In this document: positions 31,201 to 42,388 of the stretch, piece by piece | How the letters are laid out: the number at the start of each line of letters is the position of its first letter | How positions within the stretch are numbered: the stretch's first letter is position 1 | Assembly (NCBI GenBank): GCA_038496675.1 | Contig: CM076652.1 | Coordinates: 3,169,684-3,233,683, forward strand | DNA: 64,000 nucleotides | Origin: Rachycentron canadum | Lineage: Eukaryota; Chordata; Actinopteri; Carangiformes; Rachycentridae | Direction: 5' to 3' | Notes under the pieces: model-generated | What the model was told of the DNA's origin: nothing | Databases searched by the model: none | Seen by the model: the letters and a program-made list of their open reading frames with translations, nothing else | Translations under genes and position numbers: made by a program

Positions 31201-33173
31201 TATTACTTAAATGTTACTGTGTTTATCGTCTTTAAATGTATTTTGTCTTGGGTTAATAATTTCCGTTCGTTTATATGCTGATGTGAAAGACTCAAGGGGT
31301 AATTGTGAATTGATCTCAAACTTCTACTACTGAAAATAGTAAATAAAACATTTGGTCAAATAAATCATATATTGAGAAACACTATAAAAGTAGATCCTCC
31401 TTAATGTTTTAAACAGTTTGCAAATTCAATTTCATGAAATGGGCTAGAGCTGTGCAGCAAAGATGAAATATAATAGTTTTCCAATCAGGACCTAAGTGAT
31501 ATTGTACAACTGCAACTTAGTCATGTATTTATAGTATTTCCAATACTCATTGTAGTGAACATGACCCTGTATTTACCCATCAGAACCATTTCACTACAAC
31601 AGCATTGATATGTTTGCGTTATGAGATAAAATAGACAGAAATTGTAATTGAAAATAAGATCTACATAAAATCTAAATGGGAACTTGGTATTTCTAAAATC
31701 CTGGTTTCAGCCCTGTGTGTAAGGTACAAAAGTAACTGATTAATATGGGTATTAAAACTTTTTCAGGTGAAATGACAATGACGTGATGTATTGTTGTAGT
31801 TTTGTTATATTCTTTATCAAAATAAAATCTCTCATTATAAATATGATTATGAAATTCAAAATGTGCACTTTTTAAATTGAACACTATGAAAAGGAAAGTC
31901 ATAAAATATTGCCAGTATGTTTCACATAGTTCCCAGAATCATAATTAATCATGTAAAAAAAGAGGTTTCACAATTAAAAGTATTTATTGCATATGTTTTG
32001 ATAATAAAATAAATCATTTTAAATGTCTGCTGTGGCTGATCAGCAGCCAAGAGTCTGGAATGTCAACACATAAAGAAAGTAAACTTTCAACCCTTTCTCC
32101 CCCAGTGTCTTTCTGAAAGAAAAGATAACGTTATAAACCAAATGTTCCTGTAAACCACGAACAGAGCAAGTCCCCACTTTTCAAATGAGTAGTTTTTATC
32201 TAAAACTGATCAAACTAAATTAAAACACAATTGAAAAACACTGGTGTTGTAATGTTGTTAAGGAATCGTGTCCACTATGAACATTTGCCTGTATCCCTGT
32301 CTCCTGACCATTTTATAACATTAAAATGTCATTTGTTTCAGTTCCACACTACATACAAATAAGCAGACAGTGAATATTCTATATTAACTTTAAATAAAAA
32401 CAGTGTCTTTGCTGCAAAAAAAAAAGAAAAGAAAAAGAAAAAGAAAAACGTCCTCAAAAACTTCACTGTCCAAACAGTAAATAAAATAATGTGGGTTGGC
32501 ATCAGTCAACTTTGACCATTAATACCACTGCCAATTAAACTCTGCAAAAACAAAAAACACAACATTTCTTGACCTCTCTGTAGCTGTTTCACCACCAAGA
32601 TTTAAATTATGCAGCTGTGAATTTCTTTGAACATTGCTTTGAAACATCAACAGCACTCTCAATTTTTAGTTTTTTTAGTTTGTGATATATATTTAAGGAA
32701 TTTTGCAGAGTGGACAGAGTGGACTAACAGCAATTCAAAACCTGCTTTACATTAATGTGTAGTCTGGGACTGAGATGGTTACTTGTAATTGTCATAATTG
32801 ACAGGTTCTTCAGCCTATTGCACTCAGATGTGGTGGGTCCCACAGCCCCACGTTCAGACTCGTCCATCTCTTTTCTGATATTGCGACTTTGTGTCTTGCA
32901 ACAGGAAACAGAAAACTGCAGAAAACTCTGAAGTTCAGTTGTTTTTGTTTTGTTTTAGAGACTCTAGCGGCATGACCTTTCAATGTGCCCTCGCTGGTCA
33001 GTACAACAATTAAAAAATAATGTTTTCTCTCCATTCCCTCACTTTGATGCAGAATAAAAAAATCTTCTTCTGTGCAGGAAAACCACAGAGATGATTTCAA
33101 TATATCAAATATGTCAGAGTCAAAAGTCTCAGCTCCACATCAGGTTCGGCTTCTGGCTGATCTGGTTTTCATG
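31201..33173. other. intergenic region with probable bet1l 3' UTR
   Basis: AT-rich, with no coding exon seen. bet1l transcription (minus) runs into it. The first clear reverse-complement AATAAA below the bet1l stop is at 31983-31988, which would give a long 3' UTR of about 1.2 kb; an undetected nearer variant signal is possible. An A/AAAG-rich tract lies at 32416-32447. Confidence 0.5.
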
Positions 33174-36100
33174 TCAGCGTTGAATCCTGGAGACCATGTA
33201 GTAGAGCAAGAAGAAGACCAGAACCAGGCCTCCGGAGACGTAGCAGAGGATACGGCGATTTTCTCTGCCAGATCGCACCATGGTGGAGAAACGCTTCACA
33301 CTGCCGCTCAGCAGTCCCGTCGCACTGAGGAAGTTTGAGTCCTGAAAGGAATAGGAACAGATATTTGAGAAGAGAAAAGATACCTGTTACGTAAAGCTAA
33401 ACATGTTCCCTTCATAAAAATAAAAAAATAAAAAAAATCTAAAAAAGTCTCAAGGTCCATTCTAAGGCTGCAACTAACAATCTAATAAACAATATGTTCT
33501 GGATGAACTAATTGATTGTTTGGTCTGTAAAATGTCAGGAAAAACACTGTCCCAGAGCTGAAAGCCAGAGATTCAAATTCTCATTTTGTCCAAAACCCAA
33601 AATATAAATTTTATATGTAATTTACATGTAATACAGACAAGAAACAAATGCTCACATCTGAAAATCTTTTTAGTTGAGAAGTGAATAGGATAAATAGTTG
33701 AAAATTGACAAATTGACTTTTCTTGCATTTTTATCATTGAACTGGTCTGTGAACCATAGCAATCACAAAAACTCAGAGACACACCACTTGATAAAGTGTA
33801 ATATCTGGTGTTAATTCAGGCCACAGCACATCTCTAATACTTTCTAACTCTCTAACTTTTGTCAAGACCTTCCCAAAAGCACAGTGTGGAGGAACCTTTA
33901 TGAACACGATTATTGATCATTTTGTACCATTCAACCGGTACAGCTCCCACGAGGCTTTAAAAGTGTAGCCCACTGACGGTTCAGGAGCATGGAATACAAT
34001 TTTCAGAATCAGACAGTGAGTCTTTCCAAACGAAAACAACTGTTAATTATATTTTCCTATATTGTTTCATGGATCAGATGGACTCACCATGCCGTCCAGA
34101 TACTCATTCTGATCCTCAGCCTCCCTGTCGATGTCGTACGCCAGCTGTCAGATACAGAGGCAAGTTTTTGTTTTAGTTTATTTTTGTTTCGTTTTTAGAA
34201 AAGGAAAGATTAGCAGCATAAAACACAACTATAGACAGAAGAGAGAACATGAAACCAGATTTTTGAGAGGGGAACATACAACAGTGAAAGGTTCAGAACA
34301 GCAAAAGTTTTACAACTGAATGTCACTTTTTCAAGATGCATTACAATCTGTACATGACACACAACCCTCTGTCCTTAGACCATCTGTGCTAATTTATATC
34401 AATGCCACATTAATACTAACAGGTGTGTCAATTAAATCATGAAACTGTCGGATGAATAAAAGTAACTGTTGTTTTCACTCACAGATTTCAGTCTGGAGAC
34501 TTTGGTGGCCAGGTTGTCAGCCAGACGTTTGTTTTCAGCATCCAGCAAATCATCCACAGAGCCATGACCTGGAAAGACATGAACATGAACATCGGATTAG
34601 AAAAGAAGCAGCAGTTTGCTGACTTTATGTAGCAGTGCAGGCAGGTGAACCCAGTTATGGATCCAATCCATATGAGTAAATGAGTAAAATAAGGGTGCTT
34701 AATCATATTATCACAAAATGCTGTAAGTCCAATTGAATAGATCTATACATGTATTGTTTATTTAACAGTGACTATTCACAATGTAATTATTACACCAGAT
34801 ATAATTAAAAGCTAATTTTCATCCCTGGTCTGAGGCAACAAGCAATGCACAGGTCACAGATATAAAAGATAAAGGTAAGTTGTGGTGAATTAAAACCTTA
34901 GACTGAAAACACAAGAAGATGATATAAAAGCAAGAGAAAGACAAACTCAAATACAAGTAAACACATAGAGTTTACTACTGAGGAGTATGTAAATAATCAC
35001 AATAATATTTATATAAGAAAAACACATTTCATGGAAGAAATTTCCTTTTAGATATTTAATCATCTTCAGATAAGTAATGACATAAAGATAATTAATAATC
35101 TTGACCATTTCGGCCGCAGCCCGCCAAAACTAAGCCCCGCCTCCTGGCGTCTTGATCGCCATCTCCTTCAAATACATGCCATTACATCGCTCTTGTATTT
35201 CCCAATGCACCTAATAACCCACTTGGTGAGTTATAATCTTTTAAAATACAAAGAGAAGATTTTTACACGGAACCAATGTAAACAACGAAATTTTAGAGCT
35301 TCCTGGTATCAATCTGACGTCATCGCACGCACACGTCACCAAACGCATCGGGCACAACGGTCTCTAACGGCGCCAACGGCTCCAATTGACTTTCAGTTAT
35401 CGTTTTGTTCCGTGGTAAGTTTCCAGGAGTTCATTTTAATTAATTTATTATTGCTATGTGTATTTATTATGCCGCGTTACCTTGGTTAACTAGACACGCT
35501 TTTGTTCCTCACTTGTAGTATTTGGCTACTACAGTTTTAATTAACTGTGCTAGAAACGGCGCTAATAGCATCACTTAACGTTCGGCCGCCATTTTGCTAA
35601 TATCTGAGTAAGCTAACTAGGCTGCGTTGCCCTGCTGAATTAGACATCCTCCCTTGTGGTAATAAAGACGGACATGAAAAACAAATTCACAACTGATTTG
35701 TACACCGACAAGCACGGACAGACCAGACAGAGCAGCTAGAGTTATTCAGACTCAGGGGGGAAATGAGAAACATCCACATATCTGTTAACTTTGCCTCCAT
35801 ACTGTTTCAGTTACTATGGCTACGAAGCTCTAAGTAACTGTCTCTCTGAAGCCATTTAATGATTCAATTACATTTTTTTTTAGAAAAGTATGCTCTTGCA
35901 AAAAGCACGAATGAACGAAATGTACCTCAATACTAAAATCTGGTGTTTGGTAAACATAATCAAAGAAGACGAAGCCTCAGAGCCACTCAAAAGAATAGCT
36001 TTCACTAGAAGTGAGAGAGACGCAAGAAATCTATAACGACATGATGTAAGAGTTCTGTTAAATTCTGGGGGAGGACCCTGATTCCCCCACGCCTCTTTCC

Positions 36101-36765
36101 AAGTCTGCTGTTCAATTTTAAAAAATAACAGGCGTCCATCTAAATGTATTCTACACTAACTATAATAACCGTGTACCAAGACACATTTGTGATGAACGCT
36201 TAACGTGTGTCCAGTGCTCTGTCCAACCGAGATGGGGGCCTTAAAAACAAAATTACCCAGACAAGCAGAGACAAATACTTAACTATAAGCAATATAATAG
36301 TATTCTGACAGTGAAAATTTGTTGTTATATATTTTGTCTTTCGGTAATTTGAAGTAAACAAACCAACTTTTCTCAGTCAGTTACTCACTGACACTGTAAA
36401 GTGAAACCGTAACTGTGCACACATTAAGTCTAAGGTTGTGTGATAGCTCTATTATCTTATATATAATTTTAAATGATATCATAGTCGTCCAGACCTGTTT
36501 CGACTTAGCACATCTATCCTTAATGCACTTTAGCAGCTAACTCCTCAGCTAGCTAAGCGGGCTAAGTTCCAGGCTTTTTTTTCGGCACTAAGTGAACTAA
36601 CTACGGATCCAGACATGAAACGCAACCGTTGACCGCATCGTCCTTTAGGCTCAACACTCCGTCCCTCTGCTTAACGTTAATTCTGTGCCGCTGGAGACGG
36701 TTAACGGCTGAATATTTAGAAGTGAATACGTGTCGAAGAGCAGTACCTCTATTCCAGTCCGCCAT
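33174..36765 (-). CDS. bet1l: BET1-like Golgi SNARE (GS15)
   Basis: Qc-type SNARE for retrograde and intra-Golgi vesicle fusion, anchored in Golgi membranes with its N-terminus in the cytosol. Four coding exons on the minus strand (36765-36747, 34568-34483, 34144-34088, 33341-33174) give 110 codons including stop, against 111 aa in human. Seen: N-terminus MADWNRG, a SNARE coiled coil from about residue 15 to 80 with LLDAENKRLADNLATKVSRL and DIDREAEDQNEYLDGM (the ionic-layer position is in the second block), SVKRFSTMVRSG, and a C-terminal hydrophobic anchor of about 18 residues from the ILCYV segment, followed by SRIQR. Human MADWARAQ...ENKRMADSLASKV and KRFSTMARSGQ align directly. The start codon overlaps a YY1-like motif and follows a CRE by ten bases. 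Confidence 0.96.
34569..36746. other. bet1l: bet1l intron 1, with internal CpG-richer segment
   Basis: A 2.2-kb intron after a 19-base coding exon. Around 35100-35650 CpG content rises and a perfect-looking YY1 motif is present (GGCCGCCATTTTG at 35584-35596). On the plus strand a strong donor (GTGGTAAGT, near 35413) lies in the same segment. This may be a second promoter or an unannotated transcript; nothing coding is supported. Confidence 0.4.
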
Positions 36766-36840
36766 GTTGGTGAATGACGTCAGGATCAGCTGTTTACAGA
36801 TTTGATTGACGTTGCCACTCCTCCCGCCCCCCACCATCCC
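36766..36840 (-). promoter_or_regulatory. bet1l: bet1l core promoter with CRE
   Basis: A full palindromic CRE, TGACGTCA, lies at 36775-36782, ten bases 5' of the bet1l ATG, and the start codon sits in CCAACATGGCGGAC, close to the YY1 motif. Such start-overlapping YY1 sites are typical of short 5' UTR housekeeping promoters. The transcription start is inferred to be close by. Confidence 0.5.
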
Positions 36841-37966
36841 TTAAAGCAAACAGCGTTGAGTTGCGTGTGTAAATGTTTTTCTCATGACTCTCGTTCTCGT
36901 GGTCCAGCATCAGTAACCGGAAAAGAAAAAGCGTGATAAAAAGGATTATGAAACACAATTCTAAAATTTGGTATTATTTTTATTCCAAACTAACATTGTT
37001 ACCTTGTTGTTTTGTTCCTTATTTATGTCCAAGCTATACATGTCCCAGGGACAAAACGCAGTACTGCAGCATTTAATTTGAAATAATATTATTTTAGATA
37101 AATATAACTGATGAGACAACATTTTACATTTGGAAAATGAAGTACAAATCTTTTATTTATACTGGTGCTCAATGTGATAAAATGATATTGACCTGAAGAA
37201 AAAACACATTTACCAAGAATTCAGACAAACATTTTTACAAAAAATGAAAAAGACAGAAATAAGAAAAGCAGATGAATTACATGATGAATTTACATTTTGT
37301 TTACATTTTGCATTTTGTTTGCAGTAGATTACAACATCCACTTTCTGTAGTTTCCTGTTGAGACAGGGTCAGGAAACTAAATCTCTGAGACAGCTAACTA
37401 TATTGTCCAGTTCAATCATTTGTTTTGTTGTTTTTGTTGTAAACCCAGCTCCCAGTTGTACCACTCAAATTTGTACAACAGTAAAATACAGTGGATAATT
37501 GGTTTTCCTGTGTGCTCTGATAGCAGTGTGTTGACTATGTGTAACCACTGGGTGGCAGCAAACACAAACTGTACATACTGGTGAGCTGACCCCAGGTCAG
37601 TTTACCCAGTGCTGACTGAACCAATTCACCCAGAATTAATTTATTTCACAGACCTTAATCTTCTCATGGGATGAATTTATTTATTTGAATTATAACTGTC
37701 TGAAACACCCCCAGATCTGAGTTGCAACATGCAGTCAAGTGTTTACTTGATTAAAAAAATACATACAAATGTGTATCAATCATGGTTTTGTTAGCAGAAT
37801 GAAACCAGTGCTCTGACTCACTGGAGAATGTGTGAGGATGAGTCTAGTCCCTCACTGATCTAGCCAATTAAAATACTACAGTGGTGTTCCCTGTTAGAGT
37901 GTGGGGTCAAAGGTCACTCTAGCTCAGTGTGAAAACACTATCATGCAAATATGAAACAGCGTTATC

Positions 37967-37969
<3 letters not shown>

Positions 37970-38019
<50 letters not shown>
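37970..38019. repeat. (TG)n microsatellite
   Basis: About 25 perfect TG repeats followed by an AGAGAGAG stretch, in the bet1l/atp2b1 intergenic region. Confidence 0.95.
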
Positions 38020-38021
<2 letters not shown>

Positions 38022-38507
38022 GAGAGAGAGAGTTCAGTTAATCCTCCTGTTTCTCTATGTACTGTAATCCACCTTTGTGTGTGTGAGTGTGAGTCACGTG
38101 TGTGTGTGTGCCACCTGACGTCAGCCTGAATCATTGCTGCTCAGAGGGTGGGGGGAAGGGAAGTGTGTGAGTTTTGTCTGTATGTGTGTAACAAACAGTT
38201 GTAACAATAGTTGTGAACAACAACTAATGTAGTCAGAGGCAAAAGAGCAGGATAGACGTTACCATTAGTTGGTTGCAAGGATGTTTCTTAGTTTTTGTTA
38301 GGATGTGCTCGCTGGTTGCAAGATTTTTTTGGTGGTTGCGTTAGGATGCTCACTTGTTACTGGGGGGTTTTCTGGTGATTGCTCCCTTAGTTGTAAAGAA
38401 CACACTGACCTTCCTCTCTTCAGTTTTACATATTCTCTCAAGTCTGTTTAAAGCTGGTGTGGTCTTCTCTGTCTGAAGGTGGTAGGTTTAGATATGATTC
38501 ATGGAAC

Positions 38508-38610
38508 TGTGTGGACCTTGTGTGTAGAGCAGCAGCAGGTCTAGAGTGTAGACCTCTTGTGTGTATACCTGGTGTGTGTAGACCAGGAATTTGAAGACCC
38601 AGTGTGTCCC
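38508..38610. repeat. degenerate GTGTGTAGACC tandem repeat
   Basis: Four to five imperfect units around GTGTGTAGACC(T/A) with spacing near 24 bases. They give a periodic reading on the minus strand (GLHTPGIHTRGLHS), which is repeat-derived and not a protein. Confidence 0.5.
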
Positions 38611-40698
38611 TCTCAGCAGGAGGAGCTGCAGCAACAGTAGTCTCTCTGGCGCTCCCTGAAGCCACAGATTGTCTAATTAGATTAAGCAAGGCTTTCCTCA
38701 GATAATCATTTAGCCAGCTCCTGTTTTTTCCTCCGATGGAGCACTGCTTGTGACTGAGAGCTTGCTGAAGGTCAAACTGAATTTCTGAACAACAGGTTGG
38801 TTTTGGGAGTAAATTGTGGTCTAGGAGCAGGTCTTCAGACAGTGGCTGGGTTATGGGCTGTTTCTGGAGCTGTGTGTATGACGCTGCTGCTCACAGTAAT
38901 CGGACCGCTGCTAACACCTGCTGCTGCTAACAGGAGGCGATGGGGGAAGTTTCTGTAAGTAAAGCCTTTCTCCTTCTCAGTACTGCAGTAATGAAGTGAC
39001 AATAATGTTTCATCAGAAATGACTGGCTCCAAAGATTTCTCTGTCAAAAATCTTGAATCCTGAATGTGTTTCCTTAGTGTGGAGGGTTGCAGAGTTTATT
39101 CTGCTCATAGACACAGCTATCGTTAGTATAGGATCATCTACTGCTGTGATGTTTAGTTCATTAGTAAGTAGTAAAAATCCAAGTTACCTTGTTGCAGCTT
39201 CTATAATATGGAAATTTACAGCCCTTATGTGTTTGCTTTTGTGAACTGAGTTTGTCTTCTGACTGTTGGATAGAGCTTTAGTTTTATACAGTGAGCTTTA
39301 TTCACCAGTTTGCTAGTCATGACTTCTGTTCAGTAGCTCTTTTTTCTCTCTCCTTCAGCCTTAAGGTTGCTCCTCTCTCACTCAGATTAAGCCTCGGCTG
39401 ACTGATTGACACAGATTACAGTTGAAGGCGCAGAGGTCACAACCTGTGAGGAACAAATATAAAGGCTTTCAGTTCACACACCGGCATGCACACCACCCAA
39501 CGCCACACATAGACATTTTCAGGCTGAGTCTGTTACAGTCAGAGCTGTTTGGTTACCCAAGGTTATAGGACATAGCAGTCTGCTGGATGGAGGCTGGGTT
39601 AGATATGTTGGGTCTTCAGTTTCCTGGTTGACTGAGTAATTTTCTCTCACACAGCCCATTACTAACAATGATGAGGTGAGACAATGGAGCAAGCACAAAA
39701 CTAGACACTTCTATGAATGTTGAGTCTAACCAGGAGATTCCAAAACTAAATAAACTTTCCATGTTGTTTTCCTGATATTTTTCATCCTCCTGTTTCGCTG
39801 GATAAAGAGACTTTTAAAATAATATTCTGTCATGCAGCAGTCAATATCTGTCATAAAATTTGTTCTTACCTTGACTTAATGTTTACTCCTGGTGCTTGCA
39901 CTGGGTTAGGAACTGTACTCAGAGCTGTGGTTAGATCTGGGGCTAGAACGGATATATTATGGGTGATGGAACAGTTACTTATTCTTACATGACAGTTTTC
40001 CAGATCAGTTCAACAAAAGCTCAACAAAAGCCACATTAAACATTGAATTAAACAATGCAAAATTCCATTTCCTTCCTAACTGACTACAAAACAGTCTGGT
40101 TGATATTTGAATGTGGTTTTCTTTGTCCATATTCTGATGAATCATATCAATGATACACTGACATATGATTTTATAAATACATGGCTGAGAGTCAACCCCC
40201 ACAAAATACACAATCCATCAAACAAATAACTTTTATGATCATTATAATTATGCCACAATTTATTTATTTTACTGTTCAGTTATATTTTCAATTAAATCCT
40301 TCTAAAAGATGTTATTTATAATAATCACACACTAAATCCCCCTTTCTTCGTTGACAATGTTTTGCCAGAAAAAGGTGTAAAGAATCAGTCCCAAATGTAA
40401 TTAGCACTTAATAGTTGAGTGTAATCTCCCTCATTCCCTGAACCAGTACTGAGGACATGACCTTGGTGTCCTGCCCATAGTTCCAACTGTGAAGTCTAGT
40501 CACGTCCTTTGTGTGGTTATATTTCTGCATTTGTCCCCAAGAGTTACACACTTGTTTTCCAATGAGGCCAATGAAATAACCTGGTCTGTCTATCCCCCTA
40601 CAGTCACAGAGTCCCTGTAAGACAAGATCTGCACCTCAGGCCCACCACTGAGTCTGTGTTTAACGGGAAGGCCTCTGTCAAGTCCCAGAGGAGAAGAC

Positions 40699-42287
40699 AT
40701 GGCCAATAACTCTTTTCGTGGGTCTAAATACGGCCGACGTGATGAGGCCAACCATGACGCAGAGTCCAGCTGCTCACTGCAGGAGCTGCGCTCGCTTATG
40801 GAGTTGAGAGGAGCAGAAGCACAGACCAAGATCCAAAAATGTTACGGAGATGTTAACGGACTGTGTGCCAGACTGAGGACGTCACCTGTCGAGGGTAAAT
40901 ATGTTCAGAAACTCTGCTTCTGTGTTCAGTTTGTGTCTCCATGGATAATGCAGGTAAAGCAACAGGGCTGACTTCCTACTACAGCATCACAGCACCACAA
41001 ATGTAAATCAGAAATCAGCTACAGGCAATGTGATGCACCACTCTAAATTCATTAAACCACTAGAAGACACATAAAGTTTAGTCTGTACTTTACTCTGGCT
41101 TCAGGGACTGTTGACTGTGTCAAAGTCAACTATAACCCGCAGAGTCTGTTGATCGTCCTCTGCTCTGTGTCGGCTTTAGGGCATAACATTGTGTTCCAGA
41201 CTGTAAATACAGCATTTAAATTAAGAAAAGTTCAAGTGGGGGACTCACAGCAGCAAGAGCTGAATGGATTATCTAGTTTCTGAAGCAGATTCAGTGATGT
41301 GAAGTGGACTAAAATTAAACCATTTTGTTGGGATTGTCCAACATTGGCAGTGAGCTGTGAGGAATCCTTTGAGTATGCTGCCAGAAAAATCACAGTGTGT
41401 TTTTAACTTTTGATGAAGCCGTCATCTGATTGGTCCCGGTGCTGATAGTGACCTTGAATAGTGGATTGGGTATGATGTCACTGACCCACATTAAAACTGT
41501 TTTCAGATTGATTTCCCTCCTTCCATACATCCCTTGGTTTCAGTTCATCTCTATAAAAGTCAACAAGACATAATCCATCATGTGCAATATTCGCCATGCT
41601 TTATTGTTGAGTGAAGTTGTGCTATTGTGCTGATTGTAGACAGTGGACTCAGTGTTCCTCAGTGGACCCAGTGTGTCTCATATGTCTGCCCTTTGACATT
41701 TTATTCCTCATCATTAATTCATTCAGTATGTCCGTCTTGCACGCGCTTGGTAAACACCTTCAGTGTTTCGACTCCTGCTGACAGTGAGCAGTAAAATGTC
41801 AGCAGCAGCTTGAAATCAGTGGAAAATCCATCACACTGCTTTACTTCTCTGCATCTCTGGGGTGACAGGAGCTAGATTCATTAACTTTCAGTGTAATCGC
41901 ACTTACCTGAAAGCACAGCGCATGTGAGAGTGAGTTTCAGTTTCAGACAATGTGAACAGAAGTGCTGGGTTAAAAACCTGCTGAGACTGACCGAGTCAGC
42001 TGTAGTGTGTCCAAAGGGACCTGAGCGCGTCCCGACATGTTGTGCTGCTCCACAGAGGAAACCAGTCTGCAGCTCTGCACACCGCACTACTCCAGAGACA
42101 CAAACAGCAGGAATGAACCACCATGTGTCACCTTCAAATGAATGGAATTAATGAATGTTATCTGCTCAAATACACTTGAACTACATTAAGATAAGATCAG
42201 GTTTACTTCAGTTTGTATAAGTAGGCAGTAAAATTGTGGTTATATAGAGGATAACAGTATATTCAGAGGATCAGACAGAGTATGTAT

Positions 42288-42321
<34 letters not shown>

Positions 42322-42338
42322 GTATATATGTGTGTGTA

Positions 42339-42388
<50 letters not shown>

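Larger units (their letters stand above)
36841..40603. other. intergenic region, bet1l to atp2b1
   Basis: Divergent genes flank this stretch. It contains a (TG)n microsatellite (37970-38019), a short degenerate tandem repeat (38508-38610) and otherwise unremarkable AT-rich DNA. Non-coding 5' exons and the promoter of atp2b1 are expected here or in the repeats, but no CpG-rich segment stands out and I cannot place them. Confidence 0.5.

Noticed and set aside
35193..35489. 98-residue plus-strand frame in bet1l intron 1
   Set aside because: No resemblance to a known family and no clear acceptor; kept only as part of a possible promoter observation.
37919..38134. His/Thr/Cys/Val-rich frames over CA/TG repeats (also near 3839, 27360 and 29053)
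   Set aside because: They are translations of dinucleotide microsatellites.
38438..38689. 83-residue frame with periodic GLHTPGIHTRGLHS
   Set aside because: The periodicity comes from a short degenerate tandem repeat; there are no splice or start context signals.
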